This document shows, in pieces, positions 7,062 to 14,133 of a DNA stretch of 23,062 nt. Every line of letters begins with the position of its first letter. Within the stretch, counting starts at the first letter, position 1. The notes under the pieces are model-generated. The model saw nothing but the letters and a program-made list of their open reading frames with translations, searched no databases and was not told the DNA's origin. Made by a program: the position numbers and the translations under genes. The DNA is from Schleiferiaceae bacterium. GTDB lineage: Bacteria; Bacteroidota; Bacteroidia; Flavobacteriales; Schleiferiaceae. The stretch is taken from assembly GCA_022424815.1 (NCBI GenBank), contig JAKMGS010000012.1:1-23062 (forward strand), in the 5' to 3' direction.

Positions 7062-9308
7062 TTACTGCCCTTTCATCCCGTTGTGGTATTCTTCAATGAG
7101 CGAGAATACACCGCGGGCAAGATCTTTGGATTCTAGGAGTAGGTTGAAGTACAAGGTTGTGTTCTTTGGGCTATTCTCTTCATCTCTGGTGCGCGCAATT
7201 TGTGCATCAACTTTGGCAGATACCAATGTTATAATGCTACTCTTGAGTTGAAGACATTCCGAGAGTTTGTTGAAATTCTGCGTTTTGAAGGCAGTTTCTA
7301 CATCCACTAAAATTTTTGCTAGGGCACGTTCCACCTCTGCTAAATCTGAGATTTGGCTTTTGCTCAATGGCTTGTGATGGTTGTCGACGTGTTTGAAACT
7401 TTTCTTTGCCAACAACTCAAGAGATTGTACGATATCGGTGAGGTTGGCCAGTACCATGATGTAAAAGTTTGAGCCGCGTACACTGGCGTCGTCCAAGCTC
7501 TTGATGAAATAGAAAAGATGATTGCGCAAGTCGTCAACCTCATCCTCAAGTTTAGCAACGCGCTTGACCATTTTCTTCAGTTCTGGTGCATCGTGGTTTG
7601 ATAGGCCTTCCACTACGCCATTGAAGATTCGTGAGGTACGATAAATACTTTTAGCAACGTTGTCGGAGCTTTCCTCAACAATTCCTTGTACGGTCTTGCT
7701 GGCGGCTTTCGTAAGGCCTTCTTGACCGGCTGCTGGGGCAGCGGTTTCTTGACGATGCTTTAGATAATTACGGATGATCAACGCGGCGGTTAGTATAAGA
7801 AGAACTGCTATGGCAGCGCCTCTACCTAGATGGATAATATACACTAACGTTCCCGCGAAAAGGAAGGCAAACAATGCCGTCATGAACCATCCGCCAATGA
7901 CCTTTACCACCCCGGCTACGCGGTATACCGCACTTTCACGTCCCCATGCCCGGTCGGCCAAAGAGGTTCCCATGGCTACCATGAAGGTCACATAGGTAGT
8001 CGAAAGAGGTAGCTTCATGCCTGTTGCAATGGAAATCAATACACCGGCAACAGCGAGGTTAATAGAGGCGCGAATTAAATCGAATGCAGGAAGGTCACGA
8101 GCATCGGCTTCACTCAACTCAAGGGTTGGAGTTTGAAAGCTTTGATCGATTTTCGCCTGAATGCTCGCAGGAATGGCTGCTCCAAATAGGTTGACCAAAT
8201 TTGTGGATCCTTTAACGATACTACGTGAAAGAAGGTTGGGTTGGAATTTTTCTACGGTATCTCCTTGGTGGGAGAGGTTGATGGCAGTGTCCACCACGCG
8301 TCGGGCCTTCTTAGATAGCCACAAGGTCAGGGTCATGATAATCCCCGAAATAGTTAGAAGTAACGGCTCTGCAGGTACGCTTTCGGATAGAATGCCCATC
8401 GAAAATTCACTCGCTGCAACTCCGGATATAGACCAAGCTTCGTAGCTGTGCCAAGCGGCCATAGGAACGCCTATGAAGTTGACTAGATCATTACCCGCAA
8501 AGGCCAGGGCAAGACCGAAGGTACCTACCCCTATAACTACCACGAGGACGTTTACCTTTAATAATCGGTCCACAATAAGCATCAGTACAGACCAAAAGGC
8601 GAACATTCCTCCTATTAAAAGCATGGGGTTTTGTTCGAGCCAATCTTTAATGTTGGCGTAGAACGGAGTGCCTTTGAGTCCTTTAAAAACAATAAAATAG
8701 CCTATAGCGGTAAGACATAGGCCTGCAAATAGGAATCCAAAATTCTTCACTTTCTTTTCGTATTGGAACGTGAAGACTAATCGGGAAAGCCATTGTACAA
8801 TCATACCAATATTGAAGGCGATGAATACAGAGAGGACAATGCCTAGGATGATCTCTTTCGCTTTGGCGGTATTGATGTAGGTGCTTAGGTCTGCAGCAGT
8901 TTGCTCGTCGGAGAGGCCTATCTTAATGAGTGCCATGACCACGGCTGCGCCAAGGAGGTTGAATACGATACTTACTGTAGTGGAGGTGGGTAGGCCTAAA
9001 GTGTTGAAGAAATCCAATAAGAGAATATCTCCAATCATCACGGCCATGAAAATGAACATGATTTCGTCGAAGTAGAACTTACTAGGAACAAAGATGCCTT
9101 TTCGTGCTACTTCCATCATGCCGCTAGAGAATACGGCGCCGACAAGAATCCCTACACTCGCAATAATCATGACGTTTCTAAAGCTAATGGCCTTAGAACC
9201 AATGGCTGAGTTCAAAAAGTTGACGGCATCATTACTGACACCCACTACTAAATCAACCACTGCCAACGCCGCTAAGGCGAAAATCATCATGTAAAAAATG
9301 CTGTCCAT
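7062..9308 (-). CDS. PiT-family inorganic phosphate transporter fused to a PhoU-like domain
   Basis: A 748-residue inner-membrane protein. Residues about 1-515 are the PHO4/PiT permease, with many hydrophobic helices. It carries the two inverted-repeat signatures: GVSNDAVNFLNSAIGS (23-38) with GLPTSTTVS (105-113), and GNDLVNFIGVP (272-282) with LPLSTTYVTF (433-442). PiT proteins import phosphate (often as metal-phosphate) using H+ or Na+ gradients. Residues about 545-748 form a cytoplasmic helical PhoU/DUF47-like domain (repeated heptad-rich helices, e.g. KRVAKLEDEVDDLRNHLFYF), which in related systems restrains transport. The length fits the PiT-PhoU fusion form known in Bacteroidota. ATG start at 9306-9308. 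A broken porin gene of phosphate-selective type lies just upstream on the same strand, and the glycosyltransferase-like gene follows in the same operon. Confidence 0.9.
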   Translation of the reverse strand: MDSIFYMMIFALAALAVVDLVVGVSNDAVNFLNSAIGSKAISFRNVMIIASVGILVGAVFSSGMMEVARKGIFVPSKFYFDEIMFIFMAVMIGDILLLDFFNTLGLPTSTTVSIVFNLLGAAVVMALIKIGLSDEQTAADLSTYINTAKAKEIILGIVLSVFIAFNIGMIVQWLSRLVFTFQYEKKVKNFGFLFAGLCLTAIGYFIVFKGLKGTPFYANIKDWLEQNPMLLIGGMFAFWSVLMLIVDRLLKVNVLVVVIGVGTFGLALAFAGNDLVNFIGVPMAAWHSYEAWSISGVAASEFSMGILSESVPAEPLLLTISGIIMTLTLWLSKKARRVVDTAINLSHQGDTVEKFQPNLLSRSIVKGSTNLVNLFGAAIPASIQAKIDQSFQTPTLELSEADARDLPAFDLIRASINLAVAGVLISIATGMKLPLSTTYVTFMVAMGTSLADRAWGRESAVYRVAGVVKVIGGWFMTALFAFLFAGTLVYIIHLGRGAAIAVLLILTAALIIRNYLKHRQETAAPAAGQEGLTKAASKTVQGIVEESSDNVAKSIYRTSRIFNGVVEGLSNHDAPELKKMVKRVAKLEDEVDDLRNHLFYFIKSLDDASVRGSNFYIMVLANLTDIVQSLELLAKKSFKHVDNHHKPLSKSQISDLAEVERALAKILVDVETAFKTQNFNKLSECLQLKSSIITLVSAKVDAQIARTRDEENSPKNTTLYFNLLLESKDLARGVFSLIEEYHNGMKGQ

Positions 9309-9375
9309 GTGCGATGCTTGTATTGCCTGCGAATGTACTTCGGAAATGTTACCCGAAGGTTAAGGTATGATATTA

Positions 9376-9661
9376 TCAGAAATGCAGTTCAAAACCAGAA
9401 CGCAATTCCCAGTGCGGGGCATCAAGGTGATCGAGGGTAAAGTTTAGGTCCGTTTGAATCTTAAACGAGTGCCCCACGAGGAATCGGTTGAATCCTATGG
9501 TGTATTGCTCTAGGTGCAACTGGTCTGATTGTTCGGACACATGGGTGTAGCGCGACTACATTGGTAATTCCATGGCCCAATTCTGGCAATGACTTTTCTT
9601 GCCCAAAGGCAACTAAGCTTAGAGTAAACAGAAGGAAGAAAAAGAAAGTGCGTAGCACCAT
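9376..9661 (-). pseudogene. Remnant of a phosphate-selective porin (OprO/OprP-type) gene with internal deletion and frameshift
   Basis: Reading from ATG 9659-9661 gives an intact signal peptide (MVLRTFFFFLLFTLSLVAFG) and then ELGHGITNVVA, typical of a mature porin start. Within the next few codons the frame changes. A second frame reads RYTHVSEQSDQ, then YTIGFNRFLVGHSFKIQTD and WELRSGFELHF, ending at TGA 9376-9378. That is the classic last strands and C-terminal Phe of a Porin_O_P (OprO/OprP) protein. About 37 N-terminal and 55 C-terminal residues survive, while the several hundred residues between them are missing and the junction (near 9543-9555) is out of frame. No functional barrel can be made. 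Its position upstream of the phosphate transporter fits a former phosphate-uptake role. A sequencing or assembly deletion cannot be excluded. Confidence 0.75.
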
Positions 9662-9747
9662 ACCTGATTTTTATGGACCCAATTTTAATAATTATTTAAT
9701 GTTCCAAGTGTAGCAGAGGTCACGCTTTGAAGCACTAGGAGTGTATC

Positions 9748-10335
9748 TTGCCGAGGAGAAAAAAGAAACTTGTGGAACGTCACCAAATCCTCAAAAGTGT
9801 AGCCGCGGCCATTACTGAAAGTATAGCGCAGTTTGGCGAAGCTCGACTGAATTTCATTTGTACCCACAATTCCCGCCGTAGCCAATTCTCCCAGGTATGG
9901 GGCCATATGTTAGCCCACCAATACGGCTTGCCTGTGACGAGTTTTTCTGGGGGTGCAGAGGTCACCGCGTGCAATGAGCGCACGATTGCAAGTTTGAAAC
10001 GCTTGGGCATGCAGGTGGATGCTGAAGGAGAAGGTAACCCGAGGTATAGAGTGGTCTTTGAAGGCTCGCCGGAAGCGGTACTGTTCTCTAAGGTTTTCGA
10101 TGATGCGGAGAATCCGGGTGAACGTGCTATTGCGCTCATGACCTGTGATCACGCGGATGAAAATTGTCCATTTATTCCTTCTGCTTGGAACCGTTTGCCT
10201 TTGCGTTATGAGGATCCCAAGAGATACGACGACACGGAGCGTGAGTCCAGCGCGTATGACGAGACGAGGGATTTGATTCGAGAGGAATTAGACCAGATCT
10301 TCGCGATGGTCAAAACAGCTATTTCGGAAGGGTAA
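9748..10335 (+). CDS. Thioredoxin-type arsenate reductase / low-molecular-weight phosphatase-like protein
   Basis: A 195-residue cytosolic protein of the LMW-PTP/ArsC fold. The phosphate-binding loop is CTHNSRRSQ (Cys38-x5-Arg44). Two further cysteines in MTCDHADENCPFIP (Cys133, Cys140) are 7 residues apart, and Asp156 in YEDPK is 16 residues after Cys140. These spacings match the Cys82/Cys89/Asp105 layout of the S. aureus pI258 thioredoxin-coupled ArsC, so arsenate reduction is plausible. Compared with that enzyme there is a longer N-terminus (Cys at 38 instead of 10) and about 23 extra residues between loop and redox pair. The TTG start at 9748 is supported by TAGGAG at 9736-9741; GTG at 9772 is an alternative. 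The gene is divergent from the porin remnant, and its last 17 bases overlap the converging cytidine deaminase. It may act as a phosphatase; no ars genes are near. Confidence 0.75.
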   Translation: MPRRKKKLVERHQILKSVAAAITESIAQFGEARLNFICTHNSRRSQFSQVWGHMLAHQYGLPVTSFSGGAEVTACNERTIASLKRLGMQVDAEGEGNPRYRVVFEGSPEAVLFSKVFDDAENPGERAIALMTCDHADENCPFIPSAWNRLPLRYEDPKRYDDTERESSAYDETRDLIREELDQIFAMVKTAISEG

Positions 10336-10786
10336 AACTGAAGGGTAGTAGTCCTTGTACGCCCTTGAATTCTAGGGCAACATTTGTCTTGTTCAATAGA
10401 TACAAGTCGAACGATTCGTTTTGGCGAAGTTCGGCTTCATGCAATACTTGGCGGCAAGAGCCACAGGGAGCTGCTGGCGATCGCTGCTCTTCAGCTGTCA
10501 TGATGTATACCGCAGCTATGCGTTGATTGGGATATGCGGCTTTGGCGGCTAGGACAGATACGCGTTCGGCGCACAGTCCATCCGGGTAGGCGGCGTTTTC
10601 TTGATTTGATCCAACGACTTGGGCGCCAGATTCCATAATGACCACACTAGATACGGGATAGTTAGAGTAGGGCGCGTACGCCGTTTCCAACAAGGCCTCT
10701 AGTTTCTTTTGAACGTCTTTAGGAATGAGTTCGGTTTGTCGCCAATTCTCATAGCTGTGGTAGCTGAAGGTCAGTTGTTTTTCCAT
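10319..10786 (-). CDS. cdd: Cytidine deaminase
   Basis: A 155-residue homolog of the small, usually tetrameric cytidine deaminase, a zinc enzyme that converts cytidine and deoxycytidine to uridine and deoxyuridine in pyrimidine salvage. The zinc site is complete: CAER (Cys72, with catalytic Glu74) and PCGSCRQ (Cys108, Cys111). AYAPYSNYPV (about 37-46) and the GSNQENAAYPDGLCAER substrate loop match the family closely. ATG at 10784-10786 is preferred; reading can be extended to a TTG at 10807, but the extra residues are not family-like. The 3' end overlaps the converging arsC-like gene by 17 bases, and no terminator is visible between them. Confidence 0.93.
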   Translation of the reverse strand: MEKQLTFSYHSYENWRQTELIPKDVQKKLEALLETAYAPYSNYPVSSVVIMESGAQVVGSNQENAAYPDGLCAERVSVLAAKAAYPNQRIAAVYIMTAEEQRSPAAPCGSCRQVLHEAELRQNESFDLYLLNKTNVALEFKGVQGLLPFSFTLPK

Positions 10787-10957
10787 GAAGGTGGAGATAA
10801 GGTCCAAACAAGGTACTTCAATTTATCGGAACGAAATATCTCATATTAGAGACAATGAATATTGAAAACCGAGGTATTCCATTGAATAATTCGCGAAAAA
10901 CTTATAATTTGATATACAAATGTAATGGCCTGACTTTAAACTTGTTTACGTTAGGGT

Positions 10958-11971
10958 ATGGGTTTTGGATTTACTTTTTTCATCATTATTACAGCGCTGG
11001 TACTCTTTGTGCTGGAATTGTACTTGTTATTTAAGGAAGGAACTAAGATCACTTGGAATCAAACTCTTTTGAATATATCTCTGGGTTTCTTCGATCGATT
11101 GCTAGGCTTGTATTTTGCCGAACGTACACTTGTATTGTTTGACAATACGTTTGATTACAGATTTCTAACATTAAATGAAGGCCTTATTACGGCCATAGTC
11201 TGCTTTATTTTACTGGACGGTATTTGGTATATCTTCCATAGAGCTGGTCATCGTATTTCACTAATGTGGGGTATACACTTAGTTCATCATCAAAGCGATG
11301 AATTCAATCTTAGTGTCAATTTTGCGTTGAGCCCAGTAGGCTTCATGATTCGAAGTGTCATGTACTCTTCCTTAATTCTTTTCGGCTTTCCCGTCGAATA
11401 TGTAATTATGTGCGGTTACATCAATGCTTTCTACCAATATTACTTACATACTGAGTTCATAACTACTATACCTTGGCTAGAGCGAGTATTTGTGATGCCT
11501 AATCACCATAAAGTCCACCATGCTTCTAATGAGCAATACTTAGATAAAAACTACGGTGGAGTATTCATCTTTTGGGATAAGCTTTTTGGTTCTTACGCTG
11601 CCTACGAAGAAACCCCTCGCTATGGATTAACGTCTCCATTGCCACATAAGGACTTTATAAATATCCAATTGTTCTTCTTTAAAAAGTTAATTCTAAACTT
11701 CAAGCGACACGGTGTAAGTCGTGGTTTAGCTTTGATGTTCTTGGGGCCTGAACATCAAGATTCTGATGTTCCTACTGTACTGCCTGTAAAAGCCCGAGGG
11801 AATATTTGGAAAGTCATTTTGGGAATCGTGATCTATCTTTTTTCCTATCGTTATTTGGTGACCTCTGAGTCGCTTTCTTGGATGGCTGGGGTAGTGTTGT
11901 TGAATTTTATTGCCATCATTCTAGTGAATGGCCTAGTCGTAGATTCATCTTTACAGGGGAAGACTGCATAA
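10958..11971 (+). CDS. Membrane fatty acid hydroxylase / sterol desaturase superfamily protein
   Basis: A 337-residue integral membrane protein of the non-haem di-iron hydroxylase superfamily. The histidine clusters that bind the two irons are HRAGH (His94, His98), HLVHH (His107, 110, 111) and HHKVHH (His184, 187, 188), with an extra His164 in the YYLHTEF segment. Hydrophobic helices lie at about 4-24, 76-93, 125-160 and, in a C-terminal extension, 285-325. The arrangement, with MPNHHKVHHASNEQYLDKNYG and the IFWDKLFGSYA end motif, resembles the alkylglycerol-monooxygenase-like branch. The lipid substrate is unknown. Start is the ATG at 10958. The gene and its 150-bp upstream region look noticeably AT-richer than cdd and katG. 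It is a single-gene unit closed by a strong terminator. Confidence 0.85.
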   Translation: MGFGFTFFIIITALVLFVLELYLLFKEGTKITWNQTLLNISLGFFDRLLGLYFAERTLVLFDNTFDYRFLTLNEGLITAIVCFILLDGIWYIFHRAGHRISLMWGIHLVHHQSDEFNLSVNFALSPVGFMIRSVMYSSLILFGFPVEYVIMCGYINAFYQYYLHTEFITTIPWLERVFVMPNHHKVHHASNEQYLDKNYGGVFIFWDKLFGSYAAYEETPRYGLTSPLPHKDFINIQLFFFKKLILNFKRHGVSRGLALMFLGPEHQDSDVPTVLPVKARGNIWKVILGIVIYLFSYRYLVTSESLSWMAGVVLLNFIAIILVNGLVVDSSLQGKTA

Positions 11972-11972
11972 A

Positions 11973-12000
11973 AAAGGGCGCCCTATCCGGGGCGCCCTTT
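11973..12000. terminator. Bidirectional Rho-independent terminator
   Basis: A perfect 11-bp stem AAAGGGCGCCC (11973-11983), loop TATCCG, GGGCGCCCTTT (11990-12000). It lies between converging stop codons (11971 and 12022), with an A-run on the left and Ts on the right, so it can end transcription from both sides. Confidence 0.9.
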
Positions 12001-12021
12001 ATTCAAATACTCAAAGGAGTG

Positions 12022-14031
12022 TTATTCGAAGCTATAGGTGCTGCCGTAGCGTAACATCTGGCCCAGGAAGTCCATAGGGTAGGAGACCTTAATATCGATG
12101 ATGCTATCACCTTCCATAACAGGCTCCATTTCAGGGTTTACAAAACCGCTATAAGGTGCAAGGTTCAAAGGCTCAGAACGACGCAATACTTCTGCATGTA
12201 GTTCCGCATCTACCTTCACTCCGTAGGTCTCTACCAGATTTCTACCGGCTTCAAAATCACCCTCGCTCTTAATGCGCTGAATCTCACGAAGCAATTCTCC
12301 ATAGTACCCGCGCAGTTTGTCGTAATCATTTATTACGAAGTAGGTCTTGCCGTCGATGACTTTACGCTCGATGACATTCTCTTCTTGTCCGCGCTCAAAA
12401 GCCCATGAGGCTACCAACTGACGGTTGCGCATGTGGTCCTCTTCGATGTCGTCTCCAGGCAAAATGCGGCGCAATTGCAGCATCATACCGTTTGAAATGT
12501 AGTTGTCAAACTCGGCATAGCCAGCCTCTTTGTTTTCCATCAAACCAATTTCCTGCATCTTATCGTCCAAGATGAAGTACAATGCCACGAGGTCGGCGCG
12601 AGCCTCTTCCAGTGTCGATCTGTAATTCTTTAAGGTTTCTTTCGGCGTACCTACCCCAGGATTGATTTTACCTGAGGCATGACCCACCACTTCGTGAAGG
12701 GCAGTGTGCATCTTAGAGCCTAGTTCACCATATTTCTCGGCACGCTCGTTGTGCATGGTAGAGAAGCCAAACTCTTCAGCCATGCCCTTCCCAGCACTTG
12801 CGTGGTAGGCATCTTCAATGTTTCCCAGTGATACAGATTTAGATCCGTGCTCCACACGAATCCAGTTCGCATTTGGAAGGTTTACACCTATAGGCGTAGC
12901 AGGAGAGGCATCACCAGCTTCACCAGCAACGGTAACAATTTTGTAGCTAACGCCGACAACGCTTTCCTTTTTGTGCTCGTCCATGATCGGGCTGTTGTCC
13001 TCAAACCATTGAACGTTATCTGCGACCACAGCCATACGTGCGCTGGCATCGAAGTCTTTCACCTGAACTACGGTCTCGTAAGAACCTCTGTAGCCCATTG
13101 GATCGTTGTACACCTCTACAAAACCGTTGATGTAATCTACATCGCCGCCAGTAGTACTGACCCAGGCAATGTTGTAATCGTCCCATTTGGTGAGATCACC
13201 ATTTTCGTAGTATTCGATCAACAGACCAAGAGCCTTGGCCTGGTCCTCGTTTTCGGCTACTGCTTGGGCTTTCGCGAGGTGGCCCATAATTTCTTTAATG
13301 CTGCTTGCATAACGTCCGCGGGCGCTGAACACTTCCTCGTAGATCTCACCGTTTTCGTCGCGAGATAGGCGGCTGTTTAGACCGTGGCTTACCGGACGTG
13401 CAGGATCAGCATCTTCCTTCGCAGCATAAAACGCCTCAGCTTCTGCTTGAGTGATATCTGGTGCATAGAAGTTTACGGCAGAGGCGAGTAGTAGGTCTAC
13501 ACCGTCCGCACGGTTTACTTTTTTCGCATCAAAGCTTGGGTCGAAGATGGCACGCTGTACTTCTTCAGAAAGCTCAATACCAAGGTCTGCGAGGGTTTGA
13601 AGGAACCAATCTTGGTCAAAGTCAGCAGCAAACTTCATGTTGCTGTAGTGGTGGTGAATACCGTTGGCAAAGAATACGCGCTTGGCGTACACTTCGAAAT
13701 CTGCATATTCAGCAGATGCCTTGTCTACACTTTCGCTAGAAATTATCGCTTCTAGTGCACGACGGATTTCTAGGTTGTGACGGTAATTACAATCCCACAT
13801 AATATCGCGCCCTGCCAATCCTGCCTGAGTGAGGTGGTAGGCATAGATGCGTTGCTGTGGAGTGAGGTCATCCCACGATGGGATTTGGTAGCGGAGTACT
13901 TTGATATCTGCAAAGCGGTCTACCTGCCACTGAAAGTCGCTGTGATCTGTTTCGGTGTGCATTTCTTCTTTAGGGTTGCAGGAGCTCAGGGCAATAGCTG
14001 CCATTGCTCCCATGAACAATACTCTTTTCAT
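12022..14031 (-). CDS. Dipeptidyl peptidase III (M49), lipoprotein form
   Basis: A 669-residue zinc metallopeptidase that removes dipeptides from the N-terminus of short peptides. The family-defining motifs are both present: HEVVGH (His446, Glu447, His451; consensus HExxGH) and EEARAD (from Glu475, supplying the third zinc ligand). The start is set at ATG 14029-14031, which gives the lipoprotein signal MKRVLFMGAMAAIALSSC (Cys18). An extension to a TTG at 14082 is open but would bury that signal. The enzyme is therefore predicted to be lipid-anchored in the periplasm or at the cell surface rather than cytosolic. It is a monocistronic unit between two terminators. A 13-bp perfect palindrome lies about 47 bp upstream. 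Confidence 0.9.
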   Translation of the reverse strand: MKRVLFMGAMAAIALSSCNPKEEMHTETDHSDFQWQVDRFADIKVLRYQIPSWDDLTPQQRIYAYHLTQAGLAGRDIMWDCNYRHNLEIRRALEAIISSESVDKASAEYADFEVYAKRVFFANGIHHHYSNMKFAADFDQDWFLQTLADLGIELSEEVQRAIFDPSFDAKKVNRADGVDLLLASAVNFYAPDITQAEAEAFYAAKEDADPARPVSHGLNSRLSRDENGEIYEEVFSARGRYASSIKEIMGHLAKAQAVAENEDQAKALGLLIEYYENGDLTKWDDYNIAWVSTTGGDVDYINGFVEVYNDPMGYRGSYETVVQVKDFDASARMAVVADNVQWFEDNSPIMDEHKKESVVGVSYKIVTVAGEAGDASPATPIGVNLPNANWIRVEHGSKSVSLGNIEDAYHASAGKGMAEEFGFSTMHNERAEKYGELGSKMHTALHEVVGHASGKINPGVGTPKETLKNYRSTLEEARADLVALYFILDDKMQEIGLMENKEAGYAEFDNYISNGMMLQLRRILPGDDIEEDHMRNRQLVASWAFERGQEENVIERKVIDGKTYFVINDYDKLRGYYGELLREIQRIKSEGDFEAGRNLVETYGVKVDAELHAEVLRRSEPLNLAPYSGFVNPEMEPVMEGDSIIDIKVSYPMDFLGQMLRYGSTYSFE

Positions 14032-14077
14032 GTTTAATTGGGTAATTAGACCGGTAAGATAAGGCAGAATTACGGCG

Positions 14078-14090
14078 CTCAATAATTGAG
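14078..14090. promoter_or_regulatory. Perfect palindrome CTCAATAATTGAG upstream of the dipeptidyl peptidase III gene
   Basis: A 6-1-6 perfect inverted repeat between the upstream terminator and the ATG at 14031. Its position suits an operator, but no known regulator motif is recognised and the AT-rich content makes chance possible. Confidence 0.2.
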
Positions 14091-14099
14091 TATTGAATT

Positions 14100-14132
14100 C
14101 AAAAAAAAACCGCCTCTCGAGGCGGTTTTTTT
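14100..14132. terminator. Rho-independent terminator after the T9SS type A protein gene
   Basis: The stem CCGCCT/AGGCGG with a CTCG loop is flanked by a run of ten or so As on the left and seven Ts on the right. It starts directly after the minus-strand stop at 14134. The symmetrical A and T runs let it work in either direction, but its natural client is the minus-strand gene. Confidence 0.88.
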
Positions 14133-14133
14133 A

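Noticed and set aside
9338..9358. CTTCGG/CCGAAG hairpin between the porin remnant and the phosphate transporter
   Set aside because: The stem is only 6 bp with a 9-base loop and no T-run, so neither a terminator nor a riboswitch can be supported.
9780..10139. 119-codon minus-strand open frame opposite the arsC-like gene
   Set aside because: The plus strand carries the diagnostic Cys-x5-Arg loop and redox pair; the antisense frame is low-complexity in motif terms and has no signal.
12847..13368. 173-codon plus-strand open frame inside the dipeptidyl peptidase III gene
   Set aside because: It is antisense to the body of a well-supported M49 gene and shows no recognisable protein features.
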